Positions 52,165-60,425 of a DNA stretch of 64,000 nt are shown in pieces (the first letter of the stretch is position 1; each line of letters starts with the position of its first letter). Under the pieces are notes generated by a model. It saw only the letters and a program-made list of their open reading frames with translations, searched no databases and had not been told where the DNA came from. The stretch is from Opitutia bacterium (GTDB lineage: Bacteria; Verrucomicrobiota; Verrucomicrobiia; Opitutales; Seribacteraceae). Where the stretch lies: NCBI GenBank assembly GCA_018645475.1, contig JABGWU010000235.1, forward strand, positions 29,801-93,800, in the 5' to 3' direction. The translations under genes and the position numbers were made by a program.

Positions 52165-52224
52165 ATATCCATTTATTTCTAAATAAAAATAATAATCTGC
52201 ATTCGGATCAGAAGGAAGAGTTTT

Positions 52225-53964
52225 CTAGTCCGAAAGAGTAGCTTTGGGTATGGCTTCCAATAACTCTCTTGTATATTCGGATTGTGGATTTTTGTACACA
52301 TCTTCGGCTTTGCCGTTTTCCATGACTTCTCCATTTTTCATTACCATCATGTCATCGGACATAAACTTGACCACGCTGAGGTCGTGAGAAATAAAGAGGT
52401 AGGTAAGATTTCTTTTCTGCTGTAATTCACGAAGTAAATTAAGGACCTGTGCTTGAATAGAGACATCCATTGCACTGACGCATTCGTCGCATACAATGAA
52501 TTCTGGTTCAACTGCAAGGGCTCGTGCCACACTAATTCGCTGTCTTTGCCCGCCCGAGAATTCATGAGGGTATCGAAGGAGAAACTCCGCACCAAGACCA
52601 ACTTCTTCAAGAAGCGAGACTATTCGATCTTTCCGTTCTGAATGATTGGAGCCGATCCTATGAACGAGCATTGGTTCGACGAGGGTTTGCTCGATCGTCT
52701 GGCGGGGATTTAGTGAAGCATATGGATCCTGAAAAATGATCTGCATACGTTTTCGAAAGTGGAGCATATCAGCTTGGCTTAGGTTACTAAGTTCATTTCC
52801 ATCGTAAAGGATAGAACCCGATTTAGTATTCTGTAGCTTGAGTATGGCACGCCCGAGGGTGGTCTTGCCGCACCCAGATTCCCCCACGAGTCCAAGAGTT
52901 TGCCCACTTTGTATTTGAAGGTCTACACCGTCGACTGCTTTGACTATCTTCGGGGGCTTACCGAGAAAATTTCCACCGGTTTGAAAATGCACTGTTAGCT
53001 TCTTTACTTGAAGGAGGACATTACTGGTATCACCGCTAGGGTTGTTGTATTTAGTTTCACTTTTAAGCTCAGCAAGTCGTTTATTTGCATCCGGACATTC
53101 GCTTAGCATTATAGAACCGTCCTTTTCCACCTGAGTTTGGAGAAAATCTTCCACAGTAGGCAAGATTTGATACTGTGTCTCGAGTGTTGGTCTGCAGGCA
53201 AGCAGACCCTTTACATAGGGATGAGATGGTTTCTCAAAGATATCACGCGTCTTGCCCTGCTCAACAATCTTTCCTCGGTACATTACCACCACTCGGTCGG
53301 CAATGTCGGCCACTACTCCGAGATCATGGGTTACGAATAGGACTGCGATCCCTAAGTCATCCTTGAGGTCGCTAAGGATCTTAAGGATACGGGCTTGTAC
53401 GGTCACATCGAGTGCGGTAGTTGGCTCGTCCGCTAATAAAAGATCGGGTTTGGTTACAAGTGCCATAGCGATCATAACTCGTTGTCTCATGCCGCCAGAA
53501 AATTCGTGAGGATAGGAGTGTGCCCTTGACTCGGCGTCCCGTATTCCGACTTTTTTCATCATCTCAATAGCTCGAGTCTCCGCTTTGTTGCGTGAAACAT
53601 TCTCGTGAATGAGGATGGGTTCGGTTACTTGATCGAGAATTTTTAGGTAAGGGTTCAGGCAACTCATAGGATCCTGAAAGATCATTGATATACGTTTGCC
53701 TCGAATTTGCCGGAGAAGCGAGTGAGGAAGATTGATAAGTTCTTCGCCGTCAAAGGTCACGGATCCACCCTCCACTTTTGCGGGCGGTTGCGGGAGAAGC
53801 CCAAGCATAGTGTGGCAGGTAACAGATTTTCCGGAGCCCGACTCCCCAACAACTCCCACAATCTCGCCTTTATTAATGGAGAAACTAATATCATCCACAG
53901 CCCGGTTTGTGCCCGCACGGGTGTGGAAATAAGTTTTAAGGTTCTTTATTTTGAGTAAACTCAT
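52225..53964 (-). CDS. Fused dipeptide/oligopeptide ABC ATPase (DppD-DppF type)
   Basis: Two peptide-importer ATPases in one chain of 579 residues. The first half (1-265) has Walker A 'GESGSGKSVTC', signature '[15 protein letters not shown]', Walker B '[12 protein letters not shown]' and the peptide-family tail. The second half (about 310-575) has 'GESGCGKTTLGRAI', 'FSGGQRQRISVARAL' and 'FIVCDECVSAMD', where Cys replaces the usual Pro of 'DEPVSALD'. Tandem fusion is known from YejF-type importers. It is last in a four-gene minus-strand operon and overlaps the permease gene by one base. Confidence 0.93.
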   Translation of the reverse strand: MSLLKIKNLKTYFHTRAGTNRAVDDISFSINKGEIVGVVGESGSGKSVTCHTMLGLLPQPPAKVEGGSVTFDGEELINLPHSLLRQIRGKRISMIFQDPMSCLNPYLKILDQVTEPILIHENVSRNKAETRAIEMMKKVGIRDAESRAHSYPHEFSGGMRQRVMIAMALVTKPDLLLADEPTTALDVTVQARILKILSDLKDDLGIAVLFVTHDLGVVADIADRVVVMYRGKIVEQGKTRDIFEKPSHPYVKGLLACRPTLETQYQILPTVEDFLQTQVEKDGSIMLSECPDANKRLAELKSETKYNNPSGDTSNVLLQVKKLTVHFQTGGNFLGKPPKIVKAVDGVDLQIQSGQTLGLVGESGCGKTTLGRAILKLQNTKSGSILYDGNELSNLSQADMLHFRKRMQIIFQDPYASLNPRQTIEQTLVEPMLVHRIGSNHSERKDRIVSLLEEVGLGAEFLLRYPHEFSGGQRQRISVARALAVEPEFIVCDECVSAMDVSIQAQVLNLLRELQQKRNLTYLFISHDLSVVKFMSDDMMVMKNGEVMENGKAEDVYKNPQSEYTRELLEAIPKATLSD

Positions 53965-54914
53965 CAGTCTTTAGCAGCCTTTACATCGAGGGCATCGCGA
54001 AGGCCATCGCCAAGAAAATTTAGAGAGAAGAGGGTGAGGGAAAAGAAAAGTCCCGGTAAAAGAAGAAGTTGTACTTCGGTTTCTAGGAAATTGGCACCTT
54101 CCTTGATCAAAACTCCCCACGAACTATTAGGAGATTCTACACCAAGACCAAGGAAAGAAAGGATGGCTTCATACATAATAAAGCCAGGAACTGTGAGGGT
54201 TGAATAAACAACGGTCGGACCGAGTACATTTGGAATAATATGTCGAAATAGTATTCGACCTTTACTATATCCTAGTGCAACTGCGGCTTCCACGAATTCG
54301 CGTTCCTTAATGCTCATCACTTGGGCCCGCACGATTCGGGAAAGGGTAAGCCAACCTAGAAGGCCAAGGGCGAAGAACAGCGGAACTACATTAGTCAACC
54401 GTCCAGTGAATTCTTTGTCCCACTTAAAGTTTCCTACGATCCACTGGGTGACATCTCCTGACCAGTCACTCAATGTTGCCTGCAGGACGATTACGAGAAC
54501 GAGAAAGGGAATGGCCAGTAATGTATCAACGATTCGCATCATGATCGCGTCGGTTTTTCCACCGGCGTAACCTGAAATGGCACCATATACAATTCCAATG
54601 GCAACCGAGACGGCTGTTGCGATTAAGCCGACTAGAATGGAAACTTGGCCACCGTAGAGAATGCGGGCGAAAAGGTCGCGACCGAGAGCATCAGTTCCAA
54701 ACCAATGTTCTGCGGAAGAGGGAGCAAACTTATTGGTGAGATTAACCTGGTTCGGATCTGTACAAAACCATGCGAAAATAAAACAGAGAGAGAACATAAC
54801 AACGATCACCCAGAGTCCTCCCATGGCGAACCTGTTTTTCGCCATGCGGGCTCGGGCGTCCTTCCAAAGTGAGGAACCTTGTGGTGTCTTTTTACTTGGA
54901 TCAGTCATTTTCAT
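53964..54914 (-). CDS. Oligopeptide ABC transporter permease (DppC/OppC type)
   Basis: Inner-membrane permease of 316 residues. An N-terminal cytoplasmic segment precedes 'GGLWVIVVMFSLCFIFAWF', then 'APSSAEHWFGTDALGRDLFARILYGGQVSILVGLIATAVSV', the typical OppC start, and the EAA motif 'EAAVALGYSKGRILFRHIIPN'. 'SFLGLGVESPNSSWGVLIKEG' is a family landmark near the end. It pairs with the DppB-type permease encoded four bases upstream. Substrate class is peptide or related small molecules. Confidence 0.93.
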   Translation of the reverse strand: MKMTDPSKKTPQGSSLWKDARARMAKNRFAMGGLWVIVVMFSLCFIFAWFCTDPNQVNLTNKFAPSSAEHWFGTDALGRDLFARILYGGQVSILVGLIATAVSVAIGIVYGAISGYAGGKTDAIMMRIVDTLLAIPFLVLVIVLQATLSDWSGDVTQWIVGNFKWDKEFTGRLTNVVPLFFALGLLGWLTLSRIVRAQVMSIKEREFVEAAVALGYSKGRILFRHIIPNVLGPTVVYSTLTVPGFIMYEAILSFLGLGVESPNSSWGVLIKEGANFLETEVQLLLLPGLFFSLTLFSLNFLGDGLRDALDVKAAKD

Positions 54915-54918
54915 TTTT

Positions 54919-55848
54919 CTAATCCGTTTTCCTTGTGTGTCTCACTCGAGGATCCAATAATCCAGTAAGCAGATCGGCTAGTAGGTTCATCACAACAATA
55001 AGGAAACCGAAGAACAGTGATAATCCCAAGAGAAGGAATTCATCTCTTGTTGTGGCTGCATTTACGAAGTGCTGTCCCATTCCCGGAACTTGAAAGATAG
55101 TTTCTACGATAAATGAACCGCTTATTAGGGCTGCGAAAGCCGGTCCGAGGTAGGCGACTGCTGGTAGGAGTCCTCCTCTCAGCGTATGTTTAATAATTAC
55201 TTTTGAGGGAGAGACACCTTTTGCATGTGCTGTTCGGACGAAGTCCTGAGAAAGGACTTCAAGGATACCTCCTCGAGTAAGGCGGGCTAGATAAGCGGCG
55301 GAAACCAAACCTAAAGTAAAAGAGGGCAGGAGTATGTCCTCGAGGTTTCCCCAACCAGCCACCTTAAGCCCTGGAATATGAGCGGCCACATAGATTTGTA
55401 AGAGTGGGCCGATTGTAAAAGAGGGAATGCAAATGCCCACCATGGCCACGGCCATACAGGCCCAGTCTATCCAGCTATTTTTCCGAACTGCGGAAAGTAC
55501 GCCAATAGGCACTCCAATTCCGATGGCAAAGGCCAAGGCACAGAGGCCCAGTATTAGAGAATTCGGAAACGACTGAGAAATAATATCGATTACTGGCCTT
55601 CCTTTACTGGTGGAAATTCCGAATGAACCCTTCGTTATAATATTTTTAGGATAAGTTATGTATTGTTCCCAAATGGGTTTATCCAGTCCGTAAAGTTTGC
55701 GTATGTTTGCTTTAGTCTCCGCCGATATATTTTTCTCCGATGTGAATGGCTCTCCTGGCATGGCCTTTGCCAGAAAAAAGGTAATCGTATACAATGCGAA
55801 GAGAACAAGTGCACCTTGAAGTATCCGATCGGTTAGAAAGCGTAGCAT
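54919..55848 (-). CDS. Oligopeptide ABC transporter permease (DppB/OppB type)
   Basis: Six-helix permease of 309 residues. 'FLTDRILQGALVLFALYTITFFLAKAMPGEPF' is the standard DppB start. The EAA motif is 'DFVRTAHAKGVSPSKVIIKHTLRG', and the end 'LLADLLTGLLDPRVRHTRK' is typical. Unlike the DppB-type protein encoded at 57924, it has the normal short loop after helix 1 and no EF-hand insertion. It is four bases after the binding-protein stop, so the operon is tightly packed. Confidence 0.94.
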   Translation of the reverse strand: MLRFLTDRILQGALVLFALYTITFFLAKAMPGEPFTSEKNISAETKANIRKLYGLDKPIWEQYITYPKNIITKGSFGISTSKGRPVIDIISQSFPNSLILGLCALAFAIGIGVPIGVLSAVRKNSWIDWACMAVAMVGICIPSFTIGPLLQIYVAAHIPGLKVAGWGNLEDILLPSFTLGLVSAAYLARLTRGGILEVLSQDFVRTAHAKGVSPSKVIIKHTLRGGLLPAVAYLGPAFAALISGSFIVETIFQVPGMGQHFVNAATTRDEFLLLGLSLFFGFLIVVMNLLADLLTGLLDPRVRHTRKTD

Positions 55849-55852
55849 AAGA

Positions 55853-57700
55853 TTAGTCTTTTCTATTTTCTAAATCCGGTTGCAAGCGTAGATACTTGTA
55901 CGGATGATTATCGAGAAGTAGTGGGTTCCACCCCTTTACATCGGGGTGGAGAAGATAATTTCGGGTATACCAATACACGGGTAGTATTGGACGCTCCTTG
56001 AGAAAAAGTGCCTCGGCTTGGGCGAGCAGTTCGTACCGTTTGGTTGCTTCTCCAGTTTGAGCAGCCATGCCCAGGATGTTCTCAAATTCTTCGTTGTGCC
56101 AACCAGTTCGGTTATTTCCTACGCCTTTCATCCACATATCAAGAAAAGTAAGAGGATCCATGTAATCACCAATCCAACCACCTGCAGCCAAGTCATAATC
56201 TTTTTCGAACATTGCAGTAATGTAAGAAGTCCACTCCATTTGTTTGATCTTAATCGTCGCTCCGAGATGCTTCTTCCACATAGCCTGTAATGCCTCAGCA
56301 GTAACTTTGGAAGATTCTTTATCCGTGGTCAGAAATTCAATATCTGGTAATCCTTTCCCACCCGGGTACCCCGCATCGGCCAACAACTTACGGGCAAGTT
56401 TCGGATTAAAAGTCACGGTGTCAGAGGCAGGATAATTGCCAAAAGGGGGAACCAAGCCACTCGCAGGCTTCTGCCCACCTTTAAGAACATTTTCGATGAG
56501 TGATTTTTGGTTGAGTGCGTAAGAGAAAGCAAGACGTACACGCGGGTCGGTAAAAGGTTTATTGTTCACATTGGTTCTGATGAAGTAAGTACCAAGATAA
56601 AGCTCGCTACGGACATGTTGGGGATATTTTTTTCGGGAGTATTCTATTAGTTCGGAAGCAATGCTGTAGGTCACATGCATCTGACCATCGAAATACATCC
56701 GGTCCTCGGTGTAAAGATTGCCGATAGGAAGGAATCGAATACCGTTGATTCCCACATTATCCCTGTCCCAATATTGGTTATTTCGACTTACTTCAATGTG
56801 GTCATTGAATCTCCATGATTTTAGGACGAAAGCCCCGTTTCCAACAATGTTTTCCGGCTTCGTCCATTTTGTGAATCGTTCTCCGATATTACCGTGTTTC
56901 AAAACAACATGCTTTGGTACTGGGTACCATGTGTAGTGTTTGGTTATTTCGGGTAAAAAAGGGATAGGAGAATTGAGTTTAATTTTTAAGGTGTGCTTAT
57001 CGGGGGCAGTGGCACCAAAGTCAATGAGTTCCCAAAGGTCTTTTAATTCATCTTTTTTCAATTCTCCCCGTTCTTTTTTTTCAAAATTCAGATTTTTCAT
57101 GATGAGGGAGCGACGGACTGAAGGAGAAATATTTTTTGGCCATTTAAAAAGAGATGGGTCTTCCAGAAGATTTTTCAAATTACTAAGGCTTAATTTGTCT
57201 AACCCAATAAAATTGAAGGAATTTTCCTCCGCTTTTTCTTCCGGGCCGAAGTCCACATTTTTAAGGGTAGCCCACCAATCCTCGGTAAAGTTGGCGTCTT
57301 TACGGAAAAGCAGGTAGGTGCGTTGAGACTTATGATAGAATTCAGCATCTTTAATATAATAAAGCATGAAGGAATAGTCAGAGGCGAGGGCAGGGTTTAG
57401 CAGGCGGCGAAAGGAAAAAAGAAAATCATCCGCTGTAAGAGGTTTTCCATCAGACCATCGGGCATCCTTCCGGAGTTCAAAGATCCATTCATCTGGTCGT
57501 TTCGAGTCAACAGGATACCATTTTTCGGCGACTCCGGGCATGGCAACTCCATCTTTGGAGGGATGGGCTTCGACCAAGCCTTCAAAAAGTGAACGGATGA
57601 TATTGCTTTCAAGAACGCCGCTCACAATATGTGGGTCTAGTCCCTTTGGTTCACCACTATTTCCCATGATCAGGATACCATTACGGGAAGCATCATCCAC
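55853..57700 (-). CDS. Peptide ABC solute-binding lipoprotein (OppA type), start codon unclear
   Basis: Family 5 extracellular solute-binding protein for oligopeptides. Landmarks are 'GEPKGLDPHIVSG', 'KWYPVDSKRPDEWIFELRKDARWSDGKPLTADDFLFSFRRLL' and 'AAGGWIGDYMDPLTFLDMWM'. The ORF opens at GTG 57700, inside the mature protein. In the same frame upstream, bases 57701-57772 encode 'KSLRN', a hydrophobic run 'YFLPVFLCLLAV' and then 'SCGETSS', a clear lipoprotein signal, but no ATG, GTG or TTG is found before it. The start may be non-standard (CTG at 57751 has an AAGGA before it) or a frame error exists. A 50-residue charged insertion lies near 170-220. Confidence 0.85.
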   Translation of the reverse strand: MDDASRNGILIMGNSGEPKGLDPHIVSGVLESNIIRSLFEGLVEAHPSKDGVAMPGVAEKWYPVDSKRPDEWIFELRKDARWSDGKPLTADDFLFSFRRLLNPALASDYSFMLYYIKDAEFYHKSQRTYLLFRKDANFTEDWWATLKNVDFGPEEKAEENSFNFIGLDKLSLSNLKNLLEDPSLFKWPKNISPSVRRSLIMKNLNFEKKERGELKKDELKDLWELIDFGATAPDKHTLKIKLNSPIPFLPEITKHYTWYPVPKHVVLKHGNIGERFTKWTKPENIVGNGAFVLKSWRFNDHIEVSRNNQYWDRDNVGINGIRFLPIGNLYTEDRMYFDGQMHVTYSIASELIEYSRKKYPQHVRSELYLGTYFIRTNVNNKPFTDPRVRLAFSYALNQKSLIENVLKGGQKPASGLVPPFGNYPASDTVTFNPKLARKLLADAGYPGGKGLPDIEFLTTDKESSKVTAEALQAMWKKHLGATIKIKQMEWTSYITAMFEKDYDLAAGGWIGDYMDPLTFLDMWMKGVGNNRTGWHNEEFENILGMAAQTGEATKRYELLAQAEALFLKERPILPVYWYTRNYLLHPDVKGWNPLLLDNHPYKYLRLQPDLENRKD

Positions 57701-57923
57701 ACTACTTGTTTCTCCGCATGAAACGGCAAGTAGACAAAGGAAAACCGGCAGGAAATAATTCCTTAAACTTTTAAAAAGTGCTAAGCTGTGATTTGCTTTT
57801 TTGATCCTTTAAAAAAGTGACGACCACTGGATTCTTGGCAAGCAAAAGAATCAGGTAAATTGAAAAGTTCATCGATTTGACTTTGCCCCACTTATAGAAA
57901 TGGCTATGAATTAATACCCTCAA

Positions 57924-59348
57924 ATGCGAGAATACTTTATCAGAAGACTTTTGTTGATTCCCCCTACTTTATTCGGAATTAGTGTCTTGGTTTTTACTAT
58001 AACCCGTTTGGCTCCTGGAGGTCCTTTGGAGCAGGCAATGATGCAGATGCAGCAAGTCTCTCAAGAAGGTGGTCGCGGGCAGAGTATCGGTTCGGATCAG
58101 TCACTCTCACAGGATCAACTAGAACAAATGAAACGTTTGTATGGATTTGATAAGCCCCATTGGGAGGCTTATCTCATTTGGCTTGGGGTTATGCCCAGAG
58201 AAACCGAGTTTCGTCAAATACGGTTCTCAAAATTCGAGTATGAAATTTCCGAAAGAGTAAGGATACCCAGTTTTCATATAGCTGAGCTGGATTGGGATGG
58301 TGATGGCTATGTCCAGCGCAGTGAGGTTCCCAAAAACATCTCGCGATATGTGAAATTTGATGAAACCGACCGAAATGACGATGGGGAAATTGATGGTTAC
58401 GAGGCTGAAAGGATCAACCCCTGGATCGAAGGTGCCAGAGAAACGGTTAACTTTCGCAGAGACGATCAAGGTCGAGTTGAGCTTGTTAATGAGCTTGAAC
58501 TCCTTGGAAATTGGAGTGCTCGTATGAGGGACCAGGATAAAGCCACTCAAAAATCGGCACCTATTGCAGAACTTTTTCTGACCCGATACGAAGGAGTTCT
58601 TCAGGGAAACTTTGGCCAGTCGACAAGATATGGAGAATCTGTGCTACAGGTTATTACAGAACGTTTACCAGTTTCCACTTATTTTGGCTTACTTGCTTTT
58701 TTTATCACTTACTTAATTTGTATTCCTTTGGGAGTTTTTAAAGCTGTCCGACACAATCAGTTGTCCGATGATCTTACATCGGTCTTAATCTTTGTGGGCT
58801 ATGCGGTTCCAGGATATGCCTTGGGTTCATTATTACTTCTTTTTCTGTCTGTGAGTCTAGATCTTCTTCCTATGGGTGGCTTGGTTAGCGATGGCTTTGA
58901 GGAACTAAGCCTATGGGGCAAATTCTCAGATTTGATCGCTCATACAATACAACCTTTATGCTGCTATTTAATAGGTGGTTTTGCTTTCGTGACCATGCTG
59001 ATGAAAAATCATTTGATGGATAATTTGTCTGCAGATTATGTTCGTACGGCAATGGCCAAGGGAGTGTCATTTAAAAATGCAGTTCGCAAGCATGCCTTGA
59101 GAAATTCTTTGGTTCCACTTGCGACAAATGTGGGTCATCAAGTTACGCTATTTGTTACCGGATCTTTTCTAATTGAAACCATTTTTGATATAGATGGTTT
59201 TGGTTTATTGGGCTTCAATTCTGTAATTGACCGAGATTACCCGGTTGTCATGGGCATCCTTACACTCTCCGCAACACTCATGCTTCTTGGCAATATCCTT
59301 TCGGATGCCTTGGTCGCACTGGTTGATCCACGCGTACGCTTCGAATAA
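57924..59348 (+). CDS. DppB-type peptide permease with two EF-hand loops
   Basis: ABC permease of 474 residues, about 150 longer than normal DppB/OppB. The first helix region 'REYFIRRLLLIPPTLFGISVLVFTITRLAPGGP' is typical, and the EAA motif is 'DYVRTAMAKGVSFKNAVRKHALRN'. The enlarged loop after helix 1 (about residues 35-235), expected to be periplasmic, carries two calcium-type EF-hand loops: residues 123-134 ('DWDGDGYVQRSE') and 149-160 ('DRNDDGEIDGYE'), each with acidic ligands at 1, 3, 5, 9 and 12 or close substitutes. Calcium may affect docking of the binding protein or substrate. Divergent from the other peptide importer. Confidence 0.92.
   Translation: MREYFIRRLLLIPPTLFGISVLVFTITRLAPGGPLEQAMMQMQQVSQEGGRGQSIGSDQSLSQDQLEQMKRLYGFDKPHWEAYLIWLGVMPRETEFRQIRFSKFEYEISERVRIPSFHIAELDWDGDGYVQRSEVPKNISRYVKFDETDRNDDGEIDGYEAERINPWIEGARETVNFRRDDQGRVELVNELELLGNWSARMRDQDKATQKSAPIAELFLTRYEGVLQGNFGQSTRYGESVLQVITERLPVSTYFGLLAFFITYLICIPLGVFKAVRHNQLSDDLTSVLIFVGYAVPGYALGSLLLLFLSVSLDLLPMGGLVSDGFEELSLWGKFSDLIAHTIQPLCCYLIGGFAFVTMLMKNHLMDNLSADYVRTAMAKGVSFKNAVRKHALRNSLVPLATNVGHQVTLFVTGSFLIETIFDIDGFGLLGFNSVIDRDYPVVMGILTLSATLMLLGNILSDALVALVDPRVRFE
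58290..58403 (+). other. Paired EF-hand calcium-loop coding segment in a permease
   Basis: Codons for two 12-residue EF-hand loops 14 residues apart. Both keep Asp at 1, Asp or Asn at 3, Asp at 5, Gly at 6, a hydrophobic residue at 8 and Glu at 12, the canonical pattern. They lie in the predicted periplasmic loop of the DppB-type permease. Confidence 0.85.
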
Positions 59349-59353
59349 TCAAA

Positions 59354-60424
59354 ATGTTTCAACTGAACCCACTGACCCGCAAGAAGCTTCGACGATTCCG
59401 CTCGATCAAGCGGGGTTACTGGTCATTTTTGATTCTAGTATTTCTTTATTTATTGAGTATAGCCGGCGAGTTATTTGTTAGTAATCGTGCCTTGATTGTG
59501 TCGTACAAAGATGAGAATTTTTTTCCTACATATGGAGAGCAAATGAGTGGCAAGGATTTTGGTTTGGACTATGATTATGAAGTTGATTACCGCGAATTAA
59601 AAAAGAAATTTGCCAGCGAGAATTCCGATGATTGGGTACTGCTTCCGATTGTACCTTTCGGCCCTTACGAAATGGATTATTTCGAGGAGAATGCCACGGG
59701 TTTTTCTCCTCCAAGTTTTGAAAGAGGACATTTTTGTGGAACAGATAAGACCGAGCGGGATGTCTTGGCGCGCTTACTTTATGGTTTCCGAATCGCGATG
59801 ACTTTTGCTATGGGTTACCTAGTGCTTACTTATTTCATTGCCATTTCCGCAGGTAGTTTCATGGGATATCTGGGTGGAAAGAGTGATATGCTGGGTCTTC
59901 GATTTGTCGAAATCTGGGCAAATGTACCTTTTCTTTACATGGTAATTATTTTGGTCTCTGTCATGCCAAGCGGGTGGGGAGTTGGTTGGCAGGTTTCCTC
60001 GCTCTTAATTATTATGGTCATGTTTTCATGGACTGGCATGACATATTACATACGAGCTTCAGTGTATAGGGAAAAAGCAAGAGATTACATCGCTGCCGCA
60101 AGGGTAATCGGAGCGGGGCCATTTCGAATTATTTTTAAGCATATACTACCTAATGTGGTTTCCACCTTGGTTACTTTTGCACCTTTTACGATAGCGGCAG
60201 CGATTTCCTCCATAACTGCACTTGATTTTCTTGGATATGGCCTGCCACCACCCACCCCAAGCTGGGGTGAGCTTTTGAAACAGGGGGTGAGCAACCTGAG
60301 AACTGCCCCCTGGATTGTCATTTCCACGGTCACGGTTCTGGTGTGTACTTTAACTCTTGTGACTTTTGTGGGTGAAGCGATTAGAGAAGCTTTTGACCCT
60401 AAGAAATTTTCCACTTACGAATGA
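59354..60424 (+). CDS. DppC-type peptide permease
   Basis: Permease partner of 356 residues, five bases after the previous stop. The first helix is 'YWSFLILVFLYLLSIAGELFV'. A periplasmic segment of about 85 residues with 'FCGTDKTERDVLARLLYGFRIAMTFAMG' follows, then five further helices, EAA motif 'DYIAAARVIGAGPFRIIFKHILPN', and 'DFLGYGLPPPTPSWGELLKQG'. The 'NRALIVSYKDENFFPTYGEQ' and the long first loop are typical of YejE-like permeases, so this importer is closest to the Yej type (peptides, microcin C). Confidence 0.93.
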   Translation: MFQLNPLTRKKLRRFRSIKRGYWSFLILVFLYLLSIAGELFVSNRALIVSYKDENFFPTYGEQMSGKDFGLDYDYEVDYRELKKKFASENSDDWVLLPIVPFGPYEMDYFEENATGFSPPSFERGHFCGTDKTERDVLARLLYGFRIAMTFAMGYLVLTYFIAISAGSFMGYLGGKSDMLGLRFVEIWANVPFLYMVIILVSVMPSGWGVGWQVSSLLIIMVMFSWTGMTYYIRASVYREKARDYIAAARVIGAGPFRIIFKHILPNVVSTLVTFAPFTIAAAISSITALDFLGYGLPPPTPSWGELLKQGVSNLRTAPWIVISTVTVLVCTLTLVTFVGEAIREAFDPKKFSTYE

Positions 60425-60425
60425 T

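Noticed and set aside
57771-57872. 33-codon minus-strand ORF before the OppA-type gene
   Set aside because: Short and without homology signals; kept only as a possible frameshifted leader in the start-codon finding.
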